NCBI GenBank assembly: GCA_963575745.1
Contig: CAUYUJ010014327.1
Location: forward strand, 681,916-736,237
Source: Prorocentrum cordatum
Taxonomy: Eukaryota; Sar; Dinophyceae; Prorocentrales; Prorocentraceae
Length of the DNA stretch: 54,322 bases
Direction of reading: 5' to 3'
The position numbers were made by a program, and so were the translations under genes. Shown one piece after another: positions 10,622 through 21,374 of this stretch; the stretch's first letter is position 1, and every line of letters starts with the position of its first letter. Below the pieces are notes generated by a model, which had not been told where the DNA came from, did not search any database, and saw only the letters and a list, made by a program, of their open reading frames with translations.

Positions 10622-10859
10622 CGGCTGCGGCCCCTGGAGCTCGGCTGCCTGCGGGCGACGCTCCTCCTCCTCCTCCTCCCCCTCCTCCTCCCCCCCCCTC
10701 CTCCTCCTCCCCCATCCTCCCAAATGAGGCGAGGAACTGAGGGGCCCCAGGGCCGCGATCCTACCCCAAGATGCGGCTGGAGCCCTCGGGCGAGGACTCG
10801 GAGCAATCCGAAGTGGGGACTGGCTCGAAAACTTGAGATCCCAACGATTACACTATAGA

Positions 10860-11854
10860 CTATAGCCCCCCCCCCCGCCCGTGCCTGACTGGCAGCAGCT
10901 CTCATCTCCTCCTCCATGTCGCTGCGGCCACCTGGGAGGGCCATGGCCCTGCGCCGCCTGCAGCGGCGCGGGCGCGAAAATGTGCTCGAGCTATCGCGGT
11001 TGCACCAACTGCTTCGATCGTGCTGCAGTGCTGACCCCGCCGTATGCCATCCGAGAACGACTCTCTCTGGCTCCTCCTCCTCCTCCTTGTCCTCCTGGTC
11101 CTCCTCCTCCTCGTCGTCCTCCTCCTCGATTCTCCCCTTGTCCCTCCTTCTCCTCCTCCTCCTCCTTCCTCGCCCTCCTCCTCCTCCTCCTCCTCCTCCT
11201 CCTCTCCCCTCCTCCTCCTCCTCTCCTCCTCCTCCCCTCCTCCTCCTCCCCTCCTCCTCCTCCTCCCTCTCCTCTCCTTATCTTCCTACTTCTCCCCCTC
11301 CTCCTCCTCTCCTCCCTCCCTCCTCGATCCTTCCCCCCTCCCCCCCCTCCTAGTCCTTCCGCCTATCCTCCTTCTCTTCCTCCTTTTCCTCCTCCTTCTC
11401 TCCTCCTCCTCGCCCTCCTCCTCCTTCCTCGTGTTTGGGCCGCCTCTTTTTTTGTTTCATCGTTTGACCTTCTCTCCTCGATCCTACTCCTCGCTCCCTG
11501 GGCAATCGCATGGGCGCCGAGGCGGGGGGGGGGGGGGGGGGGCAGCAGACACGGGGGGGTCAGAGCGGGAGGCGCGGGGGCGGCGGGCGGGGGGGGCCGG
11601 GGGGGCGCGGGCGGGGGGCGGGGAAGAGGGGGGAGGAGAGGTTTTTGTTCTTTCTGTTTTTTATCCGAAAGCCTCGCGCGCAGATCCGAAACAACAAAAA
11701 GCACCACAAAAACAAACGCCATGCGTCGCGCGACGCCGCGGCACCGCTCGGCGGCACCTCGACGTCGGACGCCGCCACCGCGCGCAACGAGAGTCGCAAC
11801 GCCGCGATATAGCAGCGCCGCGACGACGCGCGCTCTCGAAAAACCGCCACCGCA

Positions 11855-11891
<37 letters not shown>

Positions 11892-12180
11892 TTACAGCTG
11901 CATTTTTTTGCAGCTTGGTGATGTAAACTGCAGCTAAGCATCCGCCGCATAAACTGCAGCTTGAGAACCTCAGGGCAGGTGCAGTCAACGCTGGATCTCG
12001 GCGCATCCGACCATGGCGCGGTGCGCCTCGAGGCTTCCAAAAAGCATGGCGAACGGCCGGCCTGGCTCCGTCGCCCGCGGCTGCTCAGCCATGCGTTCCG
12101 TTCTTCTTGGGGCGATCCTTCGGCTTGGCGTTAGTCCTCTCCTCGCGGGCCTCCTCCTTTCCGTCGTCGCCGAAACTTAC
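10860..12180. repeat. Gene-free low-complexity stretch (CCT tracts, G run, TA run)
   Basis: About 11,070-11,430 is CCT/CTC-rich. At 11,520-11,640 there is an 18-20 base G run and G/C-rich DNA. A TA microsatellite follows at 11,859-11,888, then CAGCTGCA/TGCAGCTT inverted words near 11,895-11,960. Long ORFs here are compositional. Confidence 0.8.
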
Positions 12181-12504
12181 TTGACCAGTTCGCTCGACGC
12201 CCACTTTTGTAAAGCTGGGCAGACCGCCGCGCTGCCCCTGACGCGGTCGAGCCCCATGTACAAAAAGGCGCCCTGCGTTCTGTCTCTGCCGCCGCCAGCG
12301 ATACTGGGCATCCTGTCGCTGTACCGCTCTTCGGAGAGCTGGATGGGCCTTGACATGACCTCCGCGCCAGCGATGTCTGGCAAGTCCGGCATGTAGACAG
12401 TCGACATGCTCTCCAGCATCTGGCAGCACATCAAACTGTCCTCGACTCCACCGTCATTGGCCTGCACCTGTGGTATCGGTCTTCCACCGAGCATAACGTC
12501 CCAA
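12181..12504 (-). CDS. Probable internal exon of an unidentified gene
   Basis: The minus strand reads WDVMLGGRPIPQVQANDGG through to PALQKWASSELV, followed by a perfect GTAAGT donor at 12,180-12,175. The 5' side is AG at 12,505 (AGCACAG|TTGGGAC). The residue mix (balanced charged and hydrophobic residues, RPIQLSEERY and GGGRDRTQGAFLYMGLDRVR) is convincingly protein-like, while the surroundings are not. The 324-bp length and phases fit an internal exon. I do not recognise the family, and the next exon downstream was not found. Confidence 0.5.
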
Positions 12505-12506
12505 CT

Positions 12507-13177
12507 GTGCTTGGCTGGTCGCTACCATGAAACGGACCAGGGCCCCCCGGACAGGGAAGTCCACGAACTGTGGGATGCGCTGCGCACGGACGTCCCCGGT
12601 CGCGAAGGCGGCCACCTGCGCTGAGCACAGGCTTCGCCTGCAACGGCCGGGACGAACGCCCCACCAGCGCGGACAGGCGGCGGCGCCGCGGCGGCGGCTG
12701 GGGGTGCCCCCGCGGCGGCTGCCACCACGGACCGTGCCGTCCTCACCGTGCCGGGCGCTGCTGCGGCCGCCGCGGCCGGAGCGCCCCTGCCAGGGCGCCG
12801 ATGCCGCCACCGAGGGCGGGCGCCGCACTTCCCGCGGGATCAGTCGGCGCGCCCGCGTCGCCAGGGGCCGCAGCTGCGTCGATCGCGTGGCCATTCATGT
12901 TCGGGGCCTTGCCGTCGGCGGGCGCTGGCCGCCCGCGTCGGCCAGCCGCCAGCGGTCGGGCAACCTGAAAGACGGCCGGCGCCGGGACGGACCTGAACCA
13001 GCAGACCGGCAGGACGGCCCCTCCATGGAAGGGCCCCTGGGGCAGACGTGCGCCGCAAGCGCCACGGTCAAGCAGGCCGAACCAGGCGATGTCCGCACCA
13101 ACGATCCAATCTTCCTCGCAGTTCATCTGGGGTGAGTCCACTGACGGTGGAGCTGGTCCCCGGCTCGATGAGAGCAA
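12507..13177 (-). pseudogene. Possible degraded upstream coding region
   Basis: Minus-strand pieces look protein-like (MNCEEDWIVGADIAWFGLLD; NMNGHAIDAAAAPGDAGAP; QRIPQFVDFPVRGALVRFM), but they lie in different frames with no obvious splice sites. They may be exons of the same gene as 12,181-12,504, or its frameshifted remains. The DNA is about 70 percent GC, so chance ORFs are also likely. Confidence 0.3.
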
Positions 13178-14040
13178 GCCACTCCTGAAAAAATGGAGGA
13201 CCTGGAACGTCGTGCTCCACGAAACCGGAGTCTCCAGCCTCTATCCTTAAGTCGGGCCTGTCCCCCTACAGGGGGATTTTCGACGAAAAAAACGTGGGTC
13301 TGTTAGTATAGAGAGGGTCATGAAACAAACGTTGCAACACATATTCTGCGTATCTGTGCATATGCGGTCTGGCAGATCGGGGAAGCATCATCGCGACGCC
13401 AACGGGCGTCGCGGACTCGAGAATTTGGGCCGGAAGCACGAAGCGCACGATTACCCATATCATGAAGTGCTGCAACCAGTCACTGTGCTCTGGGGGTGCG
13501 CGGACACGCAAAACACTGTTCAGCTAATCGTTAGCTGGCGCCCGCCTCGAACTCATGCCCCATCCCCCACCTTTTCCAAATATCCCTTCGCTGCGGCCCC
13601 ACCCTCCTCATGCCCTTCCGATTGCCCCGGTCCTCATCATGCCCTTCATCTACACTGCCCCCCCATGTGTCAATTCACGTCGTTCCTCGTCGTCCTCCTG
13701 CGCCAGATTCGTTCCCCCATCGTCCACATGTTTGCCCTCCTCCCATCCTCTACGCCCTAACGCACATCATGCCCCCAACTTCTGCCCTCCCCCACCTCCC
13801 TCGCCCTCGTGATGCTGACGCCGATGATGCAAATCCTCCTGGGCTCTCTCCCTCCGCTCTCGTCCAGTCCCGTTCATCCTTGGCCCCTCGGCCACCCCTC
13901 CTATCGAACCCCTTCCTTCCCACAGCCCACCATCCCCACCCCCCCGCGCCTTTGCATGCCCAGACCACGGCCCCCTCCTGGACCAGCCAGGAGACCCGCG
14001 GAAACTCCCGCCCAGTGACCACTCCAGCGAGAGGCGCGCA
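13178..14040. other. No gene recognised
   Basis: Mixed-composition DNA with C-rich stretches. The only structure I noticed is CCCCCTACAGGGGG-type symmetry near 13,262-13,277. No ORF here looks coding. Confidence 0.5.
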
Positions 14041-14042
14041 AC

Positions 14043-14297
14043 AAATGCACAGTTGGAGACACGAACTGTGTATTTCGACCGCGCACGACGCCGCCCCTGG
14101 ACCAGCCGGAAGAGAAACGCGAAAGTTCCCGTCCATTCAACACCACCCGCGAGGGGCACACTCCAAATACACAGATGGGAACGAGATCTGTGTACACAGA
14201 TCACACCACGATCTGTGTAAACAGCGGGCCCACACACGAAAATACACAGTTGAAGACACAAACTGTGTACACAGATCACACCTTGATCTGTGTATTT
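14043..14297. repeat. Cluster of five short hairpins (TACACAG...CTGTGTA)
   Basis: Hairpins lie at 14,043-14,075, 14,168-14,194, 14,193-14,219, 14,243-14,269 and 14,268-14,294. Each has 8-10 bp arms (TACACAGATC/GATCTGTGTA or TACACAGTT/AACTGTGTA) and a loop of 7-9 bases. Neighbours share their terminal TA. The set is bounded by AAATACACAG and CTGTGTATTT. Confidence 0.85.
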
Positions 14298-15288
14298 CGA
14301 AAAGGTGAACGCTCGCCACCTCGAGGGCGCCCCGACTTTGCCAACCCAGAACCGAGGTCGACATGCCCAGCTGGGGGGGGATGCAAATACACACTTCCCC
14401 GGCCCAGGGCGCCCCCGAGAGAGCCGCAAATACACGTTTCCCTGGCCCAGGGCGGCCGCGGTGCAACGCGGCGCCAAAGCGGCCCCCAACGGCCCGAAGA
14501 CGTCCCAAAAGGCCTCGAAGGACCCCAAAAAATGCCGCGCAGCAATCCGAAAACACGAGAGATGTCACATGTCAAGGACCTCTTAACAGTCAAAGCTCCA
14601 CGCGTCGCCATATAGACACCGCTCTGGCAAGGGGGGCGGACCTTGCTGCAGTCACCTATAATGTACATGTTAGCGATGCGACTGTGCTCGGCGGCGGTGC
14701 CGCCCGCATTTTGGGTGCGCCCCGAAATCTCGCATTGGCAATCCCCTCTGTTTGGTTGCGCCGCTGTGCTCGGATATCGAAAAAGAATTTACCGCTGACG
14801 CGGGCACGCGGCGCCAGGGACTTCACTTTTCGAACAAGGAGGGTGGACGAGGTAGGACGACGGATGGTGGAGCAGGGAGGCAAAGAGGAACGAGGAATAA
14901 TGAGGGAGGTGGGAAGGGGCCCTCCCCCGCCCGAGCCGCGGACGCTTTCGACACCATCCGGGGGAGGGAGGAAAGGAAGGGGAACGGAGCAAGGGCGAGG
15001 GCGACGACGGGAAGCAAAAAGTCCTGGGTCCGCATATAGCCATATGTCTGCGATTCGGGTGCGCGCGCTTTCTTCGAGGCACTTCAAGCCGGACCCATAC
15101 TGAATTCACGAATTCCTCAAAACTGTGTAAACACTCTGTCCTCTGTTCCCTCTCCTATACAACGGCCTCATAACAGAGGGGCAGTGGATTCCAACCCCCA
15201 ACAAAATGTCAAAAAACAATCCAATAATGGTCCGGGACTAGTACTCCAGTATGTTTTACCTTCTTGGGGTATTTTGGGGGTATTTTGG

Positions 15289-15366
15289 GGATGTTCGACG
15301 AAACATAAACAAATTGTTTATGTTCGACGAAACATAAAACAATTTGTTTATGTTTCTTCGAACATC
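15289..15366. repeat. Foldback of ACATAAACAA words
   Basis: The outer arms start GGGGATGTTCGACGAAACAT and pair with the reverse complement ending AACATCCCC, with about one mismatch in 26. Between them sits an inner hairpin of TTGTTTATGTT and AACATAAAACAA. The block is followed by the palindrome CCCCCTGCAGGGGG. Confidence 0.85.
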
Positions 15367-15550
15367 CCCCTGCAGGGGGGCAGGCCCGACAGAACTCGAC
15401 CCCCAACGCTTGCACTGGCAGGGGGCGCAGCCGCCATCTCGGCAGCCTGCGCGCCTCTGCGGCCGGGGGCGATTATATGGAGGGGGGCGTCCGCGAGAGG
15501 GGTGCGCAGCTCGTGGCCCGAGGCGCGTGCTCGGCCCAGGGGGGGGGCCA

Positions 15551-15796
15551 CGGGGCGCACTGACGTCAGACTCACCTGCCCCTCCGTTAGAAGAAAAAAA
15601 ACTATGCACATACACCGATTCTGGCCAGGCCCATCCTGAGCCCAGGATCGGTGCATACGCCCTCCTACCTTGGCCAGGAAGGCATATGCACCGATCCTGG
15701 GGCCGAGGATGGGCCTTGCCAGGATCGGTGCATGTGCATAGTTCCCTTTGCCCGAACGGGGCGCACTGACGTCAGACTCACCTGCCCCTCCGTCAG
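15551..15796. repeat. 40-bp direct repeat enclosing a foldback
   Basis: 15,551-15,590 and 15,757-15,796 are the same 40 bases (CGGGGCGCACTGACGTCAGA...) with 39 matching. Between them are four copies of a CACCGATCCTGG/CCAGGATCGGTG word in alternating orientation, and TATGCAC/GTGCATA ends. Confidence 0.85.
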
Positions 15797-15799
15797 CGA

Positions 15800-16430
15800 G
15801 TGGAGCCCGCGCAAGACCCTGCGAGCCAGCAGACGCCGACGCCGGCGCTGCCCTTCCCGAGCGCCCGAGGCCCCTCAGACGGCGAGCAGCGCCGACGAGA
15901 AGCAGACCGGGCCTGCGGTCACCGGCCGGCGTGTATAGGCGGCCAGCAGCAGCGAGCCGAGGTCAACGGCTCCTCCCTCGCCAGCCGCCGTCCAGTCGGA
16001 CTCCGCCGGCGCCGGTGCGCCCGGACGCGCCCAGACAGGCCGGGCAGGCTGGCACTGCCTGAATCGAAGGGCACTGTGGGCACGCGGGGCAAGGAGGTGC
16101 CGTCGGGCAGGCAGCAAAGTGTAAGTGAGTGACGCCTCCCACGCCCACTGGAGCGCCTGAACCCACATCTGCGGCCGCACGGGGCTGGCCACGGAAAAAT
16201 ATAGAGCCATGACATTGTACGGACCGCTCCACCCATCCATTGCACAACATGGATTGCACAACCTATGTTGCACAGCAAAGATTGCACTGAAAAGATTGCA
16301 CCACTAAGATTGCTCTGCATTTTCTGCTAGAATCACACTATTTGGAGCCAACGCTGCCTAACATTCCGACTGCCTTCGGCCCAAACCGCGGGTCACCCGA
16401 AAAGCCGCTGACATTTCGTATCCCGTCAGT
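15800..16430. other. No gene recognised
   Basis: GC-rich DNA, then a short stretch with five GATTGCAC-like words near 16,240-16,320. No convincing coding sequence. Confidence 0.5.
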
Positions 16431-16930
16431 CTTGCCACGCAAGACGACCCTAAGATGGCTCCAAAGCGGCGAAGATACTCTCCAAGATGCTATCATGGCC
16501 CCCGTAAGGCCCAAGACTCGCCCACAATGTCTCAAAGACGGGACGAGATGCCTCCAAGCTGGCCCGAGAGGCCCCCGAGATTGCCCCAGACGGGCCAAGA
16601 GGCCTTCAAGACAGCCTCCAAGACAAACTCTAGGAAAGCCTGAAGAGGTCAACATCACTGATGCTCTGTAGGTGTTTGAAGAAGTGTGGTGTTTGCTCTG
16701 AGGGCAAGGCGGATCCAGAGGCCACTAATATGGTCTCGAGAAGCCTCCGAGATGGTCCGCTGACGGCCCAAGAGGCCCCCAAGGTGGCCGCAACACCCCA
16801 AGCAAGAGGGCCCCAGGTGATCCCAGAAAATCTCGAAAACACCTCACCAACGGCCGACAGTCAGTCCCCCAAGAGGCCTAAAGAAGCCCCCAAGAGGACT
16901 AACGGAGGCCCCATGAGTGCCCCAATAGGC
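16430..16930. repeat. Degenerate CAAGAGG-CCCC repeat family
   Basis: Phased words such as GGCCCAAGACTCGCC, GGCCTTCAAGACAGCC and GGCCCCCAAGGTGGCC recur with an irregular step of about 15-20 bases. The same degenerate family appears near 21,120-21,240, 22,540-23,040 and 24,160-24,300, and in inverted orientation (CTTGGGGCC) at 51,090-51,360. Confidence 0.7.
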
Positions 16931-16934
16931 TCCT

Positions 16935-16943
16935 CTTTTCTCT

Positions 16944-16976
<33 letters not shown>

Positions 16977-17744
16977 ACTATATATATATATATGTATATC
17001 GTCATCTTCCTCTGTCTCCCCCACGTGTTCTCCGAAGGGTTTCCACAAAGGCTGGGAAGCACATACTACGATAGCTTTGCCAAGCTCTGGCCGCGACGTT
17101 CGGCCACATCGACGCACTTAATGAAAGGCAAGCGGCGGCGGTGACTTGCCAGAGGTTCTTCAACAATGTCCATCGTAAGATATCAACTCGTTACTGCTTT
17201 AGAACCTCCTGAATGGCGCCTTGGGTGCCAGGGCCTCTTGGCAAAAGGTGATCTTCCTGATAAGATGTGTGAACAATCTTGATGGCTGATGGGTCCTCTT
17301 GAGACCATCCTGGGTGCTCTCTGAGACGGCCCACGAGATCGCGCCAGCTACGATTACCCGCTCAGAACAGCGCTAGAAGCATGACTGTACCGAAGATCAT
17401 GGCGATAAGTACGACGCTGACGATGCCGGTTATGATCGACGATGGTAGCACCGACCGATGGTGCTGCCATGACGATGATGACTCGAATGATACTGATAAT
17501 GATGGGCCATGATGGGTCATGATTGTGACATCCCATCGTTACGTACCCGTCGGCCTTCGGCGATGTTCGGCGGTCTCCTGCGCGAGATCTGGGCGGCTGG
17601 GTTTGACAAGTGGTCATGGTTCATGGCCGAGCACCTGAAGGGACTGTGGCGAGGGAGTGAGCGAGGGAGGGATTTTTCCAACACCCCCGGCGAAGAGATG
17701 AGGAGGCAGGACAGCGGCGCGCCCGCTTTACCGGGCTGCTCCGA
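16935..17744. other. CT and TA microsatellites, then no gene recognised
   Basis: A CT run (about 16,938-16,977) is followed by TA repeats. The remainder to 17,744 is ordinary-composition DNA downstream of the coiled-coil gene, with GATGATG-rich words near 17,460-17,515. Confidence 0.6.
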
Positions 17745-19796
17745 TCAGACGCGTCCCCTCAGCGCCTTGCGCTGAATCAGCAAGGCCTCACCTTCAAGGA
17801 TCGACAGTGCTTGTCGGAGTCCAGAGATTTCGGCAGCGCGGCGCTCCGCACGCTCGGCGTATGTCTCTGGCTTCGCGACGCAGATGTCCTTGAGCTTCGC
17901 GAGGTACTCCAGCACTGCGTCCAGTTCCTCCTGCGTCGACGCCCGATCGGAGGTGGCGTCGACCACCGCCTTGTCGAGATCGGCGGCCTCCTTCTCCTGG
18001 TACTTGACATCCTGGTCCTTGGCTGTCTTCTCGATCTTGTTCTCCATGGTGGTCGACGAGTACTCGGACGCGGCACTGTCCTCTGTTGCGGTAGCTTCCG
18101 AGAGGCTCTTGGTGAAATCTGCAAGACAAACCTCCAAAAGCCCCAGGATGCCCGCACCAGCATCCGCGGCCGCCGCGTGGTCCTTGGCTCCACTGCCGTA
18201 GTACTCGCGCAGCGTCTTCATGGCCGTCTGCACGCCCGAGATCCCCATGGTCAGCTCTTTCTTCTGCTTCAGGAAAAGCTCGTTCTCGGCCGCCCTCATC
18301 TTATCCATATGTGCCTGCGAGGCCGCCAGCTCGGATAGCTCCTTCTGCAGAGTGGCGATGCTGTCCTTCAGAGCAGCTGACCTGGCAACCATCTGGTTGA
18401 TCTTCGTGGTTAGCTTCTCAATCAAAGTGGTTTTCTCATCCTGCTTGTCCGTCGTGTCAGCCATCTCTTTATCGCAGTACTGCTTGTGCGTGGCGTCTGC
18501 GCCAGACTCGGCCTCGAGCTTCTGGATCATGTCTCCGATGAGAGACTTTACCTTCGTGAACGGGTCCTCGCCGCTCGCGGAGCTGAAGCGCACCGCCGAC
18601 GACATGCGCTGAGCAAGTTGCGCCAGCGCTGGCGAGTGGAACCTGCGGCCGAGCTCGCGGACGAAGCGCGCTGCCTCGAAGTTGGCCAGGTCGGCCCCAG
18701 AGCGGACCGCGGCGCTCGAGCGGCCCAACTGCAGAAACGAGGGGGCGATCTGGCTCAGGCCGTAGGCGACCCCCGCAGCGCCGCCAGTTGTCTCGGACAG
18801 CACCTTCTTCGCATCCTGGACCGCCTTCAGTTCCTCGGCGCGGCTCGAAGCCTCCGCGGTGTAGTCGTCGGCGTGGGCTGCGCAATCCTTCTTCAGCTCC
18901 TCGAGGGCGGCCTTGTCGCCCGCCAGGTCCTTGGACCCGGCAGCCAGCGCCCCCTCGGCCTCGGACTTGGCCTCGCCGCTGGCGGCGGCAGACTTCTTGG
19001 CCTCGCTCATGTCCTTGGTGGAGAACTTGATCTCGTCCTTGAGCGATTGAGCGAGCATCTCAAAGTTTTGCCTGGCCGAGGTCTCCTTCTTGCGCGCGGC
19101 GTTCAGCTGCTCGTTCGCCTTGTCCAGAAGGTCCTCCAGCACGTCCACGATGCTGCCGCTCTTGCTCGTGTAAGTGGCGGCCTCTGGGGCGCCAGGCTCC
19201 TCGTCGCTATCCTCGGCCCCCTGGGTGTTCTGCACGAAGGATGCGAGGGTGCTGGCGTCGGCGGCGCTGAACGCGGAGGCCTTCACAAGTGCCTGCAACG
19301 CCTGGATCACAGATCCGGCGCTCTTGACCTGGACAAAGGCAGCTCCACCAGACTTGGACATCTCCCTCTGCAAGATGCCGATTGCCCTCTGCAGTGCGCT
19401 GATGGTATCAATCAGCTCCTTTTCCGCAACAGAAAAATCCCCAGCCTCTTCTCCCCGGATCTTGGTGGCCGCTGCAAGGTCCGCTTCGCTCTTAGCGATC
19501 GTCGCCGCCAGGTCTTCCACTTTACTGGTCAGGGAGCTGATAGTGGCGGCCTCCTTGCCGATCGCTGCCTTCAACTCTTCAACCTCGCTTGACCCCGTCT
19601 TTATTTCGAAGCCGAGGTTGACGGAGGTGTCCTTGCACCACCCCTCCTTCTCGCTGTTGAGCTTGGCAGACTCTTCAGCCTCTCTCTGGATCTGCGCCTC
19701 CAGGCTCGACAGAAGCTCGATGACCTTGCCTAGGGGCGACTGGCCAGAGGCTCCTGCGAGCGCCAATGCGACGATGAGCAGCCGCGCGCACTTCAT
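17745..19796 (-). CDS. Secreted coiled-coil protein, dinoflagellate-specific family (683 residues)
   Basis: An uninterrupted ORF; I chose the ATG at 19,796 because MKCARLLIVALALAGASG is a clean signal peptide, while the longer reading (17 more residues) buries it. The mature part is almost all Ala/Glu/Lys/Ser coiled coil. It shows a two-fold internal duplication: EGWCKD...LLxREM and LKKDCAAHADDYTAEASSR in the first half correspond to KQYCDKEM...TLREYY and LKDICVAKPETYAERAERR in the second. Each half ends in xAxxVL/LSIL and contains single Cys residues at matching places. I know this arrangement from abundant dinoflagellate predicted proteins; no function has been established that I know of. 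The location is probably the secretory pathway, cell surface or extracellular space. No intron, which in a dinoflagellate suits either a highly expressed gene or a retrogene. Confidence 0.8.
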   Translation of the reverse strand: MKCARLLIVALALAGASGQSPLGKVIELLSSLEAQIQREAEESAKLNSEKEGWCKDTSVNLGFEIKTGSSEVEELKAAIGKEAATISSLTSKVEDLAATIAKSEADLAAATKIRGEEAGDFSVAEKELIDTISALQRAIGILQREMSKSGGAAFVQVKSAGSVIQALQALVKASAFSAADASTLASFVQNTQGAEDSDEEPGAPEAATYTSKSGSIVDVLEDLLDKANEQLNAARKKETSARQNFEMLAQSLKDEIKFSTKDMSEAKKSAAASGEAKSEAEGALAAGSKDLAGDKAALEELKKDCAAHADDYTAEASSRAEELKAVQDAKKVLSETTGGAAGVAYGLSQIAPSFLQLGRSSAAVRSGADLANFEAARFVRELGRRFHSPALAQLAQRMSSAVRFSSASGEDPFTKVKSLIGDMIQKLEAESGADATHKQYCDKEMADTTDKQDEKTTLIEKLTTKINQMVARSAALKDSIATLQKELSELAASQAHMDKMRAAENELFLKQKKELTMGISGVQTAMKTLREYYGSGAKDHAAAADAGAGILGLLEVCLADFTKSLSEATATEDSAASEYSSTTMENKIEKTAKDQDVKYQEKEAADLDKAVVDATSDRASTQEELDAVLEYLAKLKDICVAKPETYAERAERRAAEISGLRQALSILEGEALLIQRKALRGRV

Positions 19797-20099
19797 TGCC
19801 TCGATAATGAGAGCGGGAAACGGAACAGAGGAACCAACTGGAGCCACACTGCCTCCGGAAAGGGCTTAATGATCACGAAGGCGCAAATCACAACCCGCTC
19901 TGTCCGCCACCGTGCCCTCTGGCACGTTCAGGCGTGGTAGAATGACACGGGCTGTCCAGTATGGTTCATGGTAGGATGACAAGAGGAATCTGGGGCATGC
20001 ATCCACCCCGGTTCCCCCTGTAGCAGGAAATAGTCCGCGCCCCCGAGGCCACAACCCTTCGTGCAAAAAACAATGGGTTGGAGCACCCAACGGGGCACG

Positions 20100-20990
20100 A
20101 GGTGTGTGCGTGTGTGCGTTGTGCAGCAACAAGGGCGCGGGCACGCAAGCCGACCCTGCCGCTGGTGTTTCTGGTGAAGCTGCGTATTGGGTCACGAAAC
20201 ATGTGAGGCGTGTGCCGACATGGGAACAGGCATGCATGCGGATCCTGCCACTGGGGCCTTCGGTGGAGCTCCCTGTGGAGCCACGGAACATGTGAGGTGG
20301 GCACGCATGCGGGCGCTGCAGCCCAGGCCTTCGGTGGAGCTCCCTGCGGCCTCGACCCGTGTGCGGGGTGTGCCGACATGGGCGCGGGCACGCATGCGGG
20401 CGCTGCCGCTGGGGCCTTCGCTGGAATTCATCGTGGAGCCACGGGACTGGGCGAGGGCAGGCAAGCCGGCCCTGCCGCTGGGGCCCTCGGTGGTGGATCT
20501 GCGCATGGGGGCAGCACGAAGCGCGTGAGGGAGCGTGCCGAAGTGGGCGCGGGCACGCACGCGGACCCTGCTGCTGGGACCTTCGATGGAGCTCGCTGTG
20601 GGGCCACGGAGCCTGCGCGGCGTGTGCCGCAGTGGGCTCGCGGGGACGCGCGCGGACCCCGTCACTGGAGCCTTCGGTGGAGCTCCCGCTGAGGGCACAG
20701 AGCTGTGAGGGGTAGGCATGCATGCGGGCCCTGTCACGGGTGCCTTCGTGGGCACGCCCTGTGGGCCGTGAATGACGAAACGTGCGAAAGGTTCTGTCGA
20801 AATGGGCGTTGGCACGCATCCGGAGCCTGCCACTGGGGCCTTTGGTGGAGCTCCCCATGGAACCAGCAAGCGTGTGATGGTTGTCGAAGTGAGCGTGGGT
20901 ACGCGTGCGGACCATGCCACAGGGGCCTTCGGTGAAGCTCCCTATGGGCCACGAAGCGCGTGAGGGGTGTGCCGAAAGGGGCTGCGGGAA
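20100..20990 (+). repeat. ~88-bp tandem array, arm 1 (about 10 copies)
   Basis: Each unit contains CATGCGGGCGCTGCC, then GGGGCCTTCGGTGGAGCTCC, a CCACGGAACATGTGAGG segment, and GTGTGCCGACATGGG. The spacing between the GGCCTTCGGTGGAGCT words is about 70-98 bases. Conceptual translations are repetitive and not credible genes. Confidence 0.85.
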
Positions 20991-21374
20991 CACATGATGG
21001 CGTTCACGAGGAGAGAGAAGAGGATGGAAGGTGGACGCAGGATGATGAGGTGTGGAGTGGGGCGTTGCGAGGTCAGAGCGAGGATCAAGGGGAGGGTTGG
21101 GAAAAACAGTGGATCCACACCTCGGATCTTCTAAGACGGCCGAGGCAGACCGCCAAGATTGTCCACGGTCCCTCCAAGACGGCCCAAGATGGCTCAAGAC
21201 GGCCCAAGAGGACCCCCAATCGGGCCCGAAGAGGTCAAATGTGTTCCCAACCATCTTGTGGTGTTGGATCCTCATTTTGAAGTGACAGCGCCCCGCGACT
21301 CTTTCCTACTCCTTCCTCTTCCTCCCCCTCCCTCCTCCTTCCTCACATCTCTTCATCTGCCCTCCGCATGCTTC

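Noticed and set aside
10621-10723. Longer start for the gene at 9569
   Set aside because: It begins at a TTG and consists of GGA-encoded Glu/Gly/Arg; the first ATG is at 10,621.
20104-20935. Ala/Pro-rich ORFs in the 88-bp array
   Set aside because: Repeat-derived and frame-inconsistent between copies.
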